Assembly: GCF_018129685.1 (NCBI RefSeq)
Contig: NZ_JAFCLG010000001.1
Location: 620,001 to 684,000, forward strand
Length of the DNA stretch: 64,000 nt
Direction of reading: 5' to 3'
Source of the DNA: Bradyrhizobium manausense
GTDB lineage: Bacteria; Pseudomonadota; Alphaproteobacteria; Rhizobiales; Xanthobacteraceae
Made by a program: the position numbers and the translations under genes. Under the pieces are notes generated by a model, which worked only from the letters and a program-made list of their open reading frames with translations, did not search any database and was not told where the DNA came from. Position 1 is the stretch's first letter. Each line of letters begins with the position of its first letter. Below, piece after piece: positions 15,653 through 23,699 of this stretch.

Positions 15653-16099
15653 TTACTTCGAGCCCACGTGATTTGGCTCGTTCTCGATCTGCCGCACCGG
15701 CTCCGGCCCGATGACGCGGGGCTGGCCTGTGATGCCGGGCGGCTGAACGATCACGATCTGCAGGCCGGGAAGCTGAGCGGTCTGGCGGCTGCCTGGGTCG
15801 ACGTCGGGCTTGATTCCGGCGAGGCTTAGGATGAAGCTCGAGGCCCGATCGCGAACCATCTCGTTCGAGGAATCGAGCAAGTTGACCTTCGTCACGCCGG
15901 CCTTGGCGGCGTTGATGGCGAGGTTTCGCTCGACCTTCTGACGCAGCAGCGCCGCGATGTGCGGCCGTCCGAGCTCGCGTGACAGGTGCGAGCGGCTGAG
16001 GCCCGCGGTTGCGGCGGCTGCGGTGATGTTCTCGCCCTCGACCAGAGCCTCGATCGCCGCCCTGATCTTCTTTGAGATCGGCTTGGGCTTTTCAGACAT
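15653..16099 (-). CDS. HTH protein (terminase-small-subunit-like), copy 2
   Basis: 148 residues from the ATG at 16099 (MSEKPKPISKKI). The HTH region ITAAAATAGLSRSHLSREL resembles the DNA-recognition part of phage small terminase and related phage HTH proteins. It continues with PHIAALLRQKVERNLA and MVRDRASSFILSLAGI. The C-terminal ~45 residues are a Pro/Gln/Val tail. It is a tandem paralogue of the upstream gene (16092-16547), with most of residues 5-100 conserved. Since no large terminase is present, a packaging role is doubtful; it could instead be a DNA-binding regulator. Confidence 0.55.
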   Translation of the reverse strand: MSEKPKPISKKIRAAIEALVEGENITAAAATAGLSRSHLSRELGRPHIAALLRQKVERNLAINAAKAGVTKVNLLDSSNEMVRDRASSFILSLAGIKPDVDPGSRQTAQLPGLQIVIVQPPGITGQPRVIGPEPVRQIENEPNHVGSK

Positions 16100-16547
16100 A
16101 ATCAATCACCTTCGGTGCCGGCGCTGGATCGTCCGATAGGTCGATCACGTAGCCGGCCCGGACCTCGATGTTGACGTTGACACTTGGCTGGCTGGCCGGC
16201 TGGATACCAGCAAGCCCCAGCACAAAGGAGCTGGCGCGGTCGCGGACCATGGCATTGTCGCAGTCGAGCAACTCGACCTTGGCGGCGCCGGCACGCGTCG
16301 CGGCAATGGCAAGATTGCGCTGCACCTTCTGATGCATGAAAGCGGCGATATGCGGCTTGCTGAGCTCGCGGCTGAGGTGCTCGCGGGTAAGGCCGACCTT
16401 GATCGCTGCGGCCGTGATGTTTTTGCTCTCGCCAGTGACCATGCTGGCAATCGCCTCGCGCACCCTGCCGGAGATGGGCTTCTGCTTCTCCATGTTGGGC
16501 GAGAGCGATCGAGCGCTCTCTTTCGTACCGCGCTGGTCATCAGCCAT
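16092..16547 (-). CDS. HTH protein (terminase-small-subunit-like), copy 1
   Basis: 151 residues; an internal ATG at residue 19 (MEKQKPISGRVREAI) lines up with the start of copy 2 and may be the true start. The HTH part is NITAAAIKVGLTREHLSREL, then KPHIAAFMHQKVQRNLAIAA and MVRDRASSFVLGLAGI. The two paralogues differ mainly in their C-terminal tails: this one ends with an acidic DLSDDPAPAPKVIDYV. The end overlaps the start of copy 2 by eight bases, and its own start overlaps the previous gene by eight, so translation is coupled through all three. Confidence 0.55.
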   Translation of the reverse strand: MADDQRGTKESARSLSPNMEKQKPISGRVREAIASMVTGESKNITAAAIKVGLTREHLSRELSKPHIAAFMHQKVQRNLAIAATRAGAAKVELLDCDNAMVRDRASSFVLGLAGIQPASQPSVNVNIEVRAGYVIDLSDDPAPAPKVIDYV

Positions 16548-17046
16548 ACTTGGAGATCCTCATGATCGGCGTGGCCGGCAAACTAGGCCTTTCACAGCGG
16601 CGCTTTCGATTCGTCGTGATAGCTCCAAGCCGAGCTGCGTTTGATCGATATTCCGCAATAGCGCGCTTCAGCCGTAAAATGCCGCCGTGCTTGGGTTGCG
16701 TGAGATAGGAAAGGACGCGCTCGATTGTCTTGCTGTCGATGTTGGCATGGTTGTTCGGGCGCGCTTGCATCGCCTGCCGTGGAATGCAGGTTTCATCAAT
16801 GCGTCGCTTCATCCGCTCAATCTGCTCTGGATCTTCCACTAGGCGGATCGCAAGGCCAGCCGCACGGAGAGCATCGAACAATTTTTCCGATCCGAGCCGC
16901 TTGACCATGGCTGGCCCGAACACCTTGCCGCTGAGCCCATCAGCAAATCCGGCGAGCTGATCGAAGTCCTGCATGCGGACGCCGAGGGCCTCGCGCTGTG
17001 CGTTGATGCCGGCGATTAGCTCCGAATAGCTCTTGATCATGCCCAC
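16540..17046 (-). CDS. Hypothetical protein, 168 aa
   Basis: A mostly helical protein. The stretch MIKSYSELIAGINAQREALGVRMQDFDQLAGFADG with GPAMVKRLGSEKLFDALRAAGLAIRLVEDPEQIERMK looks like a degenerate XRE-type helix-turn-helix domain: the order of two helices, a turn, and 'LFDALRAAGLAI' is characteristic. The C-terminus is basic (TTNRKRRCERP). It may start at the third residue (MIKSY). It lies in the minus-strand phage-like run and overlaps the HTH copy 1 gene. A role in element regulation is possible. Confidence 0.5.
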   Translation of the reverse strand: MGMIKSYSELIAGINAQREALGVRMQDFDQLAGFADGLSGKVFGPAMVKRLGSEKLFDALRAAGLAIRLVEDPEQIERMKRRIDETCIPRQAMQARPNNHANIDSKTIERVLSYLTQPKHGGILRLKRAIAEYRSNAARLGAITTNRKRRCERPSLPATPIMRISKYG

Positions 17047-17047
17047 C

Positions 17048-17245
17048 TCAGTGAAGCGCTTGGGACTGACTCGATGGATCGACGGTGCAGGCGATCACGG
17101 GCACGCCGTTCGCCTGCGCGATGCTCTGCGCGACATGCTCGCGGCAGATCGGCACGCCATCCCAGCCACGGACGGGCTTGGACCAAATGCCGCTGTCGAC
17201 CCAGCACAGCGCGCAGCCGGGCTCTTTGCTACCGGTGCGGTTCAT
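17048..17245 (-). CDS. Small Cys-containing hypothetical protein, 65 aa
   Basis: GCALCWVDSG and VPICREHVAQSI give a Cys-x2-Cys and a Cys-x2-His, which could bind one zinc. The rest is polar. It overlaps the upstream 54-residue gene by four bases and ends one base before the 168-residue gene starts. No family recognised; a zinc-finger-like phage accessory protein is plausible. Confidence 0.45.
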   Translation of the reverse strand: MNRTGSKEPGCALCWVDSGIWSKPVRGWDGVPICREHVAQSIAQANGVPVIACTVDPSSQSQALH

Positions 17246-17406
17246 GGGACGCGCTGCTCGGTCAAGGTCGGCTGATAGACCTGCGGCGCCTGATCGGCGA
17301 CGCGGCGCACGCCTTCTGCAATCTTCGGCGCCATCGTCGGCAGCTTGTCCCGGATCGCTTGCGAAATGTGAGACCCGGTTTTTGGCGCGGAATCTTGCAC
17401 GATCAT
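17242..17406 (-). CDS. Hypothetical protein, 54 aa
   Basis: From the ATG at 17406 (MIVQDSAPKTGSHISQAIRD), preceded closely by GGAGGC. A TTG further upstream (17448) would add 14 residues but overlap the neighbour by 31 bases. Helical, no membrane segment, no motif. The 4-base overlap with the next gene supports it being translated. Confidence 0.4.
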   Translation of the reverse strand: MIVQDSAPKTGSHISQAIRDKLPTMAPKIAEGVRRVADQAPQVYQPTLTEQRVP

Positions 17407-17417
17407 GCCTCCGTCGT

Positions 17418-17618
17418 TCAGGTCGATGCTTGTGGTGTCAGCGTCCAAGAGCCCACAACGGCCCCTGCGTCGAGGATATTGCCACTGGTCTTCCTGCCGC
17501 CGCTCGACCGCACGTCCTGCGCGGCCTGAAGAAGGTATCGCTGCACGCGCTCGACCTCGTGAACCTGCCGATCAAGCGCAGTTCCGAAATTGTTGATCGT
17601 CAGCGTGAACAGCGCCAT
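17418..17618 (-). CDS. Hypothetical protein, 66 aa
   Basis: MALFTLTINNFGTALDRQVHEVERV and a helical middle are followed by GNILDAGAVVGSWTLTPQ, mixed strand-like. It begins three bases after the scaffold-like gene ends. The size and position, after a scaffold-like gene and before small zinc-type proteins, suit a phage accessory gene, but nothing specific is recognised. Confidence 0.45.
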   Translation of the reverse strand: MALFTLTINNFGTALDRQVHEVERVQRYLLQAAQDVRSSGGRKTSGNILDAGAVVGSWTLTPQAST

Positions 17619-17621
17619 AGG

Positions 17622-18572
17622 CTACCGCCCGCCGGCGGAAAATTGACGCTGGTCGAACGAGCGAGCGTAATCGAGGCGCTGCGCGGGGGTCATTGTCGCG
17701 TACTGCTCATCCGAGACGCGGCCGCCGGAGTTGCCCGGCTCGCGGTGGGCCTGCGAGAACGTCGCGGCGCCCTGGCTCTGGAATTTGCCCATCAGCCGCT
17801 CAAAGCCCGCGACGATCTTCTGGGTCACCAGCATGCCCCGCATCGCGCTGCCAAGATCGTTGCCGACCATGCCACGGAGAAATTGCTCAACCGCCGTCAC
17901 CCGCTGCGCGCCGTTCACGCCCAGTTTGGCGACCTCGGCCGCCGCCGCAGTGTTGAACAAGGCCTGTTCGCGCCCCTTGGCCGAGGCGTAAAGGGCGACG
18001 AGCGACGAAAAGTCTTCTTGGGAAAAGCCCCGCGAATGAGCCCATGCGCGGGCGTCGTGCAATAACGGGTCCGACTGGTCGATCTCAAATTTGACGCCGG
18101 CCGGAAGCTCTAAATTCTCTGGTAGCTTCGCCTCGTAATCGGCCGGGGTGGGCGGCAGGCTCGCCTTGCGCAAATCGGCGGCGGCCTTCGCCACCATCAA
18201 CTCGCGGGCCTCTTCGTGCGTCAGCGTCAGTTCGCCGAGCACCAGCTTGTCGCCCTCGACCACCGGCTGGCTGCCATCCGTGGCGGCCGCGGTCGCGCGA
18301 TCGGTCGGCTGGGCGGTCCCGTCGGTGCGATCCTTGATCGACGTCGAGCCGTCCGGGTTGCGCGTGTGGATGAACCGGCTGGGATCGCTCCGATCGTCAA
18401 ACGAAAGCTGTGAGCGCTCATGCGCCACGCGCTCGCCTGCGGTCATGTGGGCAAGCTCTAGCGACTCCTTGTCGGCGGGGCGCGCCGAGCCCGGGCCTGG
18501 AGGTGCGAGCGGCTGATGGAAGGGGCTGTTGGTGCCCTGCGGTTGCTCGATCTGTGCGGCGGCTTCAGGCAT
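17622..18572 (-). CDS. Phage scaffold/capsid-assembly-like protein
   Basis: 316 residues from the ATG at 18572 (MPEAAAQIEQP). The N-terminal 110 residues are Pro/Gly/Ser-rich and disordered. The acidic-helical middle (LPPTPADYEAKLPENLELPA, WAHSRGFSQEDFSSLVALYA) resembles capsid-assembly scaffolding proteins of T7-like phages. The C-terminus (YATMTPAQRLDYARSFDQRQF) is a conserved-looking terminal motif. No portal or major capsid gene lies next to it, which is odd for a scaffold. The alternative is a generic phage structural accessory protein. Confidence 0.5.
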   Translation of the reverse strand: MPEAAAQIEQPQGTNSPFHQPLAPPGPGSARPADKESLELAHMTAGERVAHERSQLSFDDRSDPSRFIHTRNPDGSTSIKDRTDGTAQPTDRATAAATDGSQPVVEGDKLVLGELTLTHEEARELMVAKAAADLRKASLPPTPADYEAKLPENLELPAGVKFEIDQSDPLLHDARAWAHSRGFSQEDFSSLVALYASAKGREQALFNTAAAAEVAKLGVNGAQRVTAVEQFLRGMVGNDLGSAMRGMLVTQKIVAGFERLMGKFQSQGAATFSQAHREPGNSGGRVSDEQYATMTPAQRLDYARSFDQRQFSAGGR

Positions 18573-18596
18573 CAGCAGGCTCCGGAATTTTGGCAA

Positions 18597-19341
18597 CTGG
18601 GAAATTTCCCAGGGTGACCGTCAGGCGATTTGAGGGTGAGGCGCGAGGGCGAGATAGGAGCGTCCCCATCGGCGGCCAGATTTACCCCCGGTCTCGCCAT
18701 ATGGCCGCGCTCGAAAACGGAGGGTGCCCCATGGCCTCGCGCGTGCGGATCGCGTGCTCGTGCGCGGGCGCCGACTGATCCAAGCAGAGTGAAAGACCTG
18801 GTTAGCATCGCGCGCGAAAACCCTTCCGACGAGCCCGCTTATTGGCCAGATGTTGGACATGATTTGCTCGTCGATTGCAAATAGGCCTGCAATTCCCGTC
18901 TTTCCGCGTCTATGCGAGTCCATGCTCTCCACCTTGTGTCGGTGGCGATTACGTTCACTCGCCACACGATGGCACCAGGCCGGTGTCCAATGGCGCGAGC
19001 ACGCACCCTGCCCCGTCGACGGATCGCAGCCGCCCGCGCAGCGCTGCAAACTTCTGCATCGCCTCTTGCGAGCTCACGACACGTATCACGGCCCCATTTC
19101 GTGACCTGTTCGGCATGCTGTCCAGCGGTGCGCGGCGAGCGTCGCCGAAGGCAGAGCGCTGCCGTGCAAGAGCGGGTTGTGGATGGATGCGCGCGTGTGA
19201 CCCTGCTCCATTGGTGCGCCAGCACATGAGGGGGCGTTGCCGCGTGCTCCAGCGACAGCCCCATGGGTACCGGTTTTCCATTGGTGGAGCAGACCGGTTT
19301 GCGCCAATGGTGCTCCATTGCTTTTTGGGCATTGGCGCGCG
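18597..19341. other. Stretch with only weak coding candidates
   Basis: Between the scaffold-like gene and the RepA-like ATPase gene, no frame has clear protein character over its length. One candidate is listed separately (18839-19345). A second, starting at a TTG near 18784, would give only 33 residues (DQSAPAHEHAIRTREAMG...). The 19203-19340 part is marked by recurring CCATTGG-type motifs. Confidence 0.35.
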
Positions 19342-19345
19342 TCAT
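18839..19345 (-). CDS. Doubtful hypothetical protein coupled to the RepA-like gene
   Basis: 168 residues. The ATG at 19345 overlaps the TGA of the upstream ATPase gene (ATGA), which favours translation. The first 40 residues (MTRANAQKAMEHHWRKPVCS and on) are tolerable, but the rest is Arg/Ala/Cys-rich and looks like noise. The true gene may be short or shifted. I would not assign any function. Confidence 0.25.
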   Translation of the reverse strand: MTRANAQKAMEHHWRKPVCSTNGKPVPMGLSLEHAATPPHVLAHQWSRVTRAHPSTTRSCTAALCLRRRSPRTAGQHAEQVTKWGRDTCRELARGDAEVCSAARAAAIRRRGRVRARAIGHRPGAIVWRVNVIATDTRWRAWTRIDAERRELQAYLQSTSKSCPTSGQ

Positions 19346-20640
19346 GATGGGCGCTTTCCGTGGCAGACGCGGAGGCCCTTGCGAGGCTTGCGATCGACGG
19401 GGTCGTCGTACTCCTCGATGGTGGTCACACCGTTCCTGATCCAGGTGCGCAAAATGTCACGGCATTGGCGCTCGGTGCGGTCCCGGCAGTGCTTCTGCAC
19501 CACCGGCCATGCCGCCCGGGACGTGGCCGAGCTCGCGTCCGAATAGCGCTGGCCGTTCGGCAGGCCGGCCTCGATCTCATCAAGGGCGGCGTTGAGCTGG
19601 GCTGCGGTGATGCCGTCCCATGTCTTCGGTGGGTGCCATGGGATCACGGTCTGCACCTCGTCGCCCTGGGGATAGTCCGAGGTGCCGTTCTCGAGCCGGA
19701 CGCCGATCAGCTTGAACCAAGTCGCTTCACCCGATGGCGGCGCGATGTTGACCTTGGAGCTGTCCAGGCGGACGAACAGGCGGCGCTCCTCGGCGGGGAT
19801 GCCGAACGTCTCGCCCTCCTGGTCGCTCATCCGGGTGAGGGTATACATCAGGCGCCCGGCATCCCGGGCGGCGCTGGCGCCGCGGCCGGCATCTGCATCG
19901 CCGGCGGTCTGCAGCCCCTTCTTCGTGTGGTGCGGCACGTCGACCGCGATATTCAGGTCGATCGCCAGCTTTACCAAGAGCTCGCTGACAAAGTTCATCG
20001 CGGTGTTGCTGTTCTCGTCCATGCCGTGGAGCTTGACGAACGGGTCGAGCCCGACGATGTCGATCCGCCGCTCGGCGATCACCTGGCGCAGCATCGCCTC
20101 CAGCGGGCCCCGGCCCATCCCGCCGTCCTTCATGTCCGCGAACCTGATCCCCTTCGGGGTGGCGCAGAACAGCCAGCCCTTGAGGTCGTCGGCCGAGATG
20201 TCGTGGTGGATGCGCGCGGCGGCCAGCCGGCGGCGGAGCTCGTTGTCATCGTCCTCCAGGCTCAGCAGGAGCACCCGGCAGCGCTTGAACACATGCTGTC
20301 CGGTCAGCGGTCGCCCGGTAGCGAGTGCGAGATATTGCAGGGTCCGCAGAGCGGTCTTACCGGTGGCGCCGGGGGCGAGCAGGCCGGACAGGAAGCCGCG
20401 GCAGAATTGATTTCCGAGCAGCCATTCCCGGGGCCGCGGCATGTCGACAAAGTCACCGGCATCCCACTCGCCGAGCGCTGGCGCCACGGTTGCCGCGCGC
20501 GGCGTCGGATCTACGTAAAAGACGGGCTCGCCGTCGGCGCTTTCCGGAATTTCGGTTGGCATAAGCGTGTCGTCGATCGGGGGCTCATTGTCCGCAACGA
20601 AAGCGCGCTTGAGATCGGGCAAGTCCGCGCGTGTCAGCAT
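19342..20640 (-). CDS. RepA-like AAA ATPase (replicative helicase type)
   Basis: 432 residues from the ATG at 20640, which overlaps the stop of the upstream gene (ATGCTGA). Walker A is APGATGKT (about residues 90-96) and Walker B-like IDIVGLDPF (about 193-201), followed by VKLHGMDENSNTAM and DVPHHTKKG. This order is that of the AAA_25/RepA-type hexameric helicase domain found in mobile elements and phage replication modules. The C-terminal ~110 residues (NGQRYSDASSATSRAAWPVV) look like a winged-helix-type DNA-binding end. It probably unwinds the element origin; an origin may lie close by. Confidence 0.75.
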   Translation of the reverse strand: MLTRADLPDLKRAFVADNEPPIDDTLMPTEIPESADGEPVFYVDPTPRAATVAPALGEWDAGDFVDMPRPREWLLGNQFCRGFLSGLLAPGATGKTALRTLQYLALATGRPLTGQHVFKRCRVLLLSLEDDDNELRRRLAAARIHHDISADDLKGWLFCATPKGIRFADMKDGGMGRGPLEAMLRQVIAERRIDIVGLDPFVKLHGMDENSNTAMNFVSELLVKLAIDLNIAVDVPHHTKKGLQTAGDADAGRGASAARDAGRLMYTLTRMSDQEGETFGIPAEERRLFVRLDSSKVNIAPPSGEATWFKLIGVRLENGTSDYPQGDEVQTVIPWHPPKTWDGITAAQLNAALDEIEAGLPNGQRYSDASSATSRAAWPVVQKHCRDRTERQCRDILRTWIRNGVTTIEEYDDPVDRKPRKGLRVCHGKRPS

Positions 20641-21179
20641 AGGATGGATTCCAAGATCTCGAGCAATTGCGGAGCATCTTTGCGGTGGTCGTCGAGCCAC
20701 GCCTTGAGGCGCGCCACGTCGCCGAGCCTCGCCACATGCAAACAGGCATCGACGGTTGATTTTGCTGGCGCTTGCGGCTCGCGCTGGGTCACCACGCGAG
20801 TCTCTAATGGCCGCGGCTCACCCGTCCATTTCCAGCGGTCGCGCGGGTCCTCGAGCTCCCATCGCATTACGGTTTGCGCGGCGTAGTTGGTGAGAAGATC
20901 GGGCGCCAGCGTCGGGGCAAATTCGGCCTCGATTTCCGCGGCCACGATGGCGCGAAAGTGCGCGAACGGCCCTGCAATGAGCCGTTGGACTTCGTCCTGA
21001 CCTATCGCCGCGACCAGCCCGGACCGTTCCGCAAATTCCTGCAGCGGATCAATTGCGTCGGCGAGGTACTCGAATTGATGTTCATATTCGAGAAACGCAC
21101 GGATCAGCGCGCGGATTTCGATCTGCCAGATCGTATCCGCCAGCGGCTTCCCGCTTGGGACTTCGGCCCGTGCGTTCAT
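20634..21179 (-). CDS. Hypothetical protein, 181 aa, upstream of the RepA-like gene
   Basis: From the ATG at 21179 (MNARAEVPSGKPLADTIWQI). It is helical, with IEIRALIRAFLEYEHQFEYL and a C-terminal HVARLGDVARLKAWLDDHRKD. It overlaps the PC4-like gene (4 bases) and the ATPase gene (7 bases), so it is part of a tightly coupled replication unit. No known domain. A replication accessory role is inferred from position only. Confidence 0.55.
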   Translation of the reverse strand: MNARAEVPSGKPLADTIWQIEIRALIRAFLEYEHQFEYLADAIDPLQEFAERSGLVAAIGQDEVQRLIAGPFAHFRAIVAAEIEAEFAPTLAPDLLTNYAAQTVMRWELEDPRDRWKWTGEPRPLETRVVTQREPQAPAKSTVDACLHVARLGDVARLKAWLDDHRKDAPQLLEILESILC

Positions 21180-21553
21180 GGCGCGGCCTCGATCAGGTCG
21201 AGCTCGATGGCGATGACTTCGGCCTTCTCCAGCGCCTTGCGGATGTCCGGTAACTTTTCGATCGAAAAAGCGACGCCCTTCTTTGAGGCCTGCATGTGTC
21301 CGGTCGGCGTCACAAAGAAAATTCTCAGATCTCCGATCGCCTTTCCATTGAGGCGCGAAATCGTGAGCCGGATGCACTCGGTTCTTTGCCGGCCTCTCCA
21401 CATTTGAAAAACGACGCGGGGCTCAGCGAGTGGATCGCCCGGGGACGTTGCGAAGGCTGGATCACTTGCTACATCGAGACGGCCTGCCAGGGCGTCTTCC
21501 CGATATCGCTGCTGCCGTGATCGCCTGCTATTGAAGCGGGCGGTCTCGGTCAT
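21176..21553 (-). CDS. PC4/YdbC-like ssDNA-binding domain protein
   Basis: 125 residues. The C-terminal 75 residues (VVFQMWRGRQRTECIRLTIS, DLRIFFVTPTGHMQASKKGV, AFSIEKLPDIRKALEKAE) follow the pattern of the transcriptional coactivator p15/PC4 fold: strands, then 'TKKGI.L....L..L..A'. This fold binds single-stranded DNA. The N-terminus is basic and disordered. It is coupled by 4-base overlaps to the excisionase-like gene upstream and the 181-residue gene downstream. A ssDNA-binding role in element replication is plausible. Confidence 0.5.
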   Translation of the reverse strand: MTETARFNSRRSRQQRYREDALAGRLDVASDPAFATSPGDPLAEPRVVFQMWRGRQRTECIRLTISRLNGKAIGDLRIFFVTPTGHMQASKKGVAFSIEKLPDIRKALEKAEVIAIELDLIEAAP

Positions 21554-21759
21554 GCTGCGCTCGGCTTCATCGCCGGCAGCGAAGCAAGCCAGGCGGTTTC
21601 GTCCTCGATGGTGATGAGAGTCGCGCTACCGACCTTGCGCGCGTTGAGCCGCCCTTCCTTCATCTCAACGTATACCTGGGCCCGCGAAATCGAGTTGCGA
21701 GCGGCAAACTCGTCGACGCGGAATGAGCGCTTCGGGCCGGCGTGAACCGTGGTGTCCAT
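21550..21759 (-). CDS. Excisionase/AlpA-like HTH protein
   Basis: 69 residues. SFRVDEFAARNSISRAQVYV followed by MKEGRLNARKVGSATLITIEDETAWLASLP is the MerR-like winged-helix layout of excisionases and AlpA regulators: helix, turn, recognition helix, then the 'G.L.a.kvG.r.lI..ed...wl' wing. It should bind near the att region to steer integrase toward excision or activate element genes. An inverted repeat lies just upstream (21768-21793). It is the first gene of a coupled run into the replication genes. Confidence 0.75.
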   Translation of the reverse strand: MDTTVHAGPKRSFRVDEFAARNSISRAQVYVEMKEGRLNARKVGSATLITIEDETAWLASLPAMKPSAA

Positions 21760-21767
21760 GTTTTCTA

Positions 21768-21793
21768 TCCAAGGTGGCTTGTTGAACCTTGGA
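21768..21793. promoter_or_regulatory. Inverted repeat upstream of the excisionase-like gene
   Basis: TCCAAGGT and ACCTTGGA form perfect 8-base arms separated by 10 bases, starting 9 bases upstream of the excisionase-like ATG (minus strand). The position suits an operator overlapping the promoter or leader of the replication unit. Confidence 0.5.
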
Positions 21794-21852
21794 CGAAGAT
21801 GGATTGATTTGCGGACTGGGTGTGAGGGAGGTTCAAACCCGCTATCGGTGAC

Positions 21853-22431
21853 TCAAACTCCCACTTTATTAGCGCGCGATCGCCGATAGTCGCGAGCTTC
21901 CTGGGATGTATCGTCGCCGCTGGGTCCAAATGCGATCTCGAGGAGCACGCCTACCTCGTTGTCCATCCACTTACCGCATCGCTCCTTAAAAAAATCGGAC
22001 AGCGTGAGGCTGAGTGCTCGGCGCGATTGCGAACTCTTGCGGCGACTGCGTGCCCCCTGTGGATAACCATCAAGCATCGAGAACTTTTCTCTGAACCTCA
22101 GCTGCCAGGCGCCCTCTTCAAGAATATCTGCAATCTCGGGTACGGGCCTGTTGGAAGCGAGGGCATCCAGCAAATGGCTGCCGATCGCAGCTTTGGTCGC
22201 CGCGATCTCATGTTTGTGGTCTTCCAGCCGGACGGGAAGCGCTCTCGACTCCATTGCTGCATGAGCGACAAAGCGGACAAATTCGTTAGCAGTCAAACTG
22301 ATGCCCGCGGCTTTGCTGACCGCCTTCCAGACCTCTTCGGCGCGCTCATCGTCAGCCCATCGTCGCAAATGCGCCCTGATCGCGCTGCTGCGCGGTTGCC
22401 ATTTCCGCAATTCTTGCGTGAAATTGGTCAC
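21853..22431 (-). CDS. Hypothetical protein, 192 aa, coupled to the integrase
   Basis: Its ATG overlaps the integrase TGA (ATGA at 22428-22431). It is a charged, mostly helical protein with DERAEEVWKAVSKAAGISLT and ALSLTLSDFFKERCGKWMDN, with a basic RSRRKSSQSRR stretch before the latter. No membrane segment or recognised domain. Co-translation with integrase hints at a role in integration control or establishment; that is inference. Confidence 0.5.
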   Translation of the reverse strand: MTNFTQELRKWQPRSSAIRAHLRRWADDERAEEVWKAVSKAAGISLTANEFVRFVAHAAMESRALPVRLEDHKHEIAATKAAIGSHLLDALASNRPVPEIADILEEGAWQLRFREKFSMLDGYPQGARSRRKSSQSRRALSLTLSDFFKERCGKWMDNEVGVLLEIAFGPSGDDTSQEARDYRRSRANKVGV

Positions 22432-23699
22432 CTGATTTGCACCGCGGCGCCCTGGTCGATCGTTCCAAAACGCGGCGCGCCGGCGCGGATGGCATCGGCG
22501 ACGTAGGACGGTGCCAGATGGCCATAGTGCTTTTCCACCATCCGGGTGTCGCTATGTCCCATGTTCTTCGCGACCACCATCAGCGGCACGCCATTCATGA
22601 CAGCATGGGAAGCCCACGTGTGGCGGAGGCCGTGGAAGCCCATCGGGGGGTCCACCTTTGCCCGCTCGCAGGCCACACGCATCGGATCCTTCTGGTGATC
22701 CTTCTTCCATGGCTCGCCGTTGTCCTTGACGAACAAGACGGCGGTGCCGGCACGGCCGGCGGTGATCGATCGGAAGAACGCGATTCCGTCCTCGGTCAGA
22801 TGAATGTGCCGTGATTTGCTCGACTTGGATTTGCGGATGGCGACCGTGCCGGAGTTGTGGCTGAAGTCGGTTACCTTGAGCCGGATCAGCTCGCCATAGC
22901 GCGCGCCGGTCTCAAGCGCCCCCCGGGCCAATCGGCGGAAGTCCTGGTCAGCGGCGTTGAGGAGCCGCGTGGCTTCGGCAAGCTCGAGATAGCGGACGCG
23001 TGCGGCGTCAACGCCCTTGAAGGGCTCCACAGCCCGCCAGGCGGCATCACTGGGGACCTTCTCGTCGCGCCACGCCCTGTTGAGGGCGGCCTTCAGGACG
23101 GTCAGGATGCGGTTTGCGGTGGATCGCCGGCGCCGCTGGTGCTCCTCAGGATCGTCGACCTCCTTGAAGCGCTGCTCCTCGCCCTTCTTCACCCGGATGC
23201 GCGCGCCGGCCTTTGCGAGGCCGTGGTGCCATCCCTCAATCTGGTCTTTCGTCAGGTCCTTGACCTCGATCTCGCCGAGCTCGGGCAGGATGAAGGCATC
23301 GGCCGCGTAGCGGCTGAACTTCGCCGACTTCCGCTTTGCCTCGAGGAATTCGATGTAGACGTCGACAGCAGCCTTCACGGTGAGCGGGCCGGACTTGCCC
23401 GCGGCTTTGTGGGCTCGGTCGACCATTAGCTCGCGAGCCCTCGCCTGCGCCTGCGAGAAGCTCAGGATCTTCACACCGTCGGCGTCGGACAGATCGTCGG
23501 CAGGGCCGATCGTCTCGACCTCATATTTTTGATCGCCGACATAGCTGCGTACCACCCAGTTGCCGGCGCCGGTCTTGAGCCGGCGATAGCCGAGGTGAAC
23601 GCCCTCCTCCATGACCCGGTAATAGGGCTTGCCGCGGGCATCCAGGCGCTTGCGGGCTTCTCTCTTTTCGAGGTTTGCATCGCGGACTGTGCGGGCCAT
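22428..23699 (-). CDS. Tyrosine recombinase / phage integrase
   Basis: 423 residues from the ATG at 23699, which follows AAGGTGG; a longer frame to 23750 has no ribosome site. The N-terminal part holds an integrase arm-binding-like region and a SAM-like core-binding domain (LTVKAAVDVYIEFLEAKRK). The catalytic set is complete: Arg267 (TGARYGEL), His356 and Arg359 (GFHGLRHTWAS), His382 (MGHSDTR) and Tyr392 (VEKHYGHL). It starts 160 bases from the right att repeat. It catalyses site-specific recombination between the tRNA-Glu attB and the element attP. It should be functional as far as the sequence shows. Confidence 0.95.
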   Translation of the reverse strand: MARTVRDANLEKREARKRLDARGKPYYRVMEEGVHLGYRRLKTGAGNWVVRSYVGDQKYEVETIGPADDLSDADGVKILSFSQAQARARELMVDRAHKAAGKSGPLTVKAAVDVYIEFLEAKRKSAKFSRYAADAFILPELGEIEVKDLTKDQIEGWHHGLAKAGARIRVKKGEEQRFKEVDDPEEHQRRRRSTANRILTVLKAALNRAWRDEKVPSDAAWRAVEPFKGVDAARVRYLELAEATRLLNAADQDFRRLARGALETGARYGELIRLKVTDFSHNSGTVAIRKSKSSKSRHIHLTEDGIAFFRSITAGRAGTAVLFVKDNGEPWKKDHQKDPMRVACERAKVDPPMGFHGLRHTWASHAVMNGVPLMVVAKNMGHSDTRMVEKHYGHLAPSYVADAIRAGAPRFGTIDQGAAVQIR

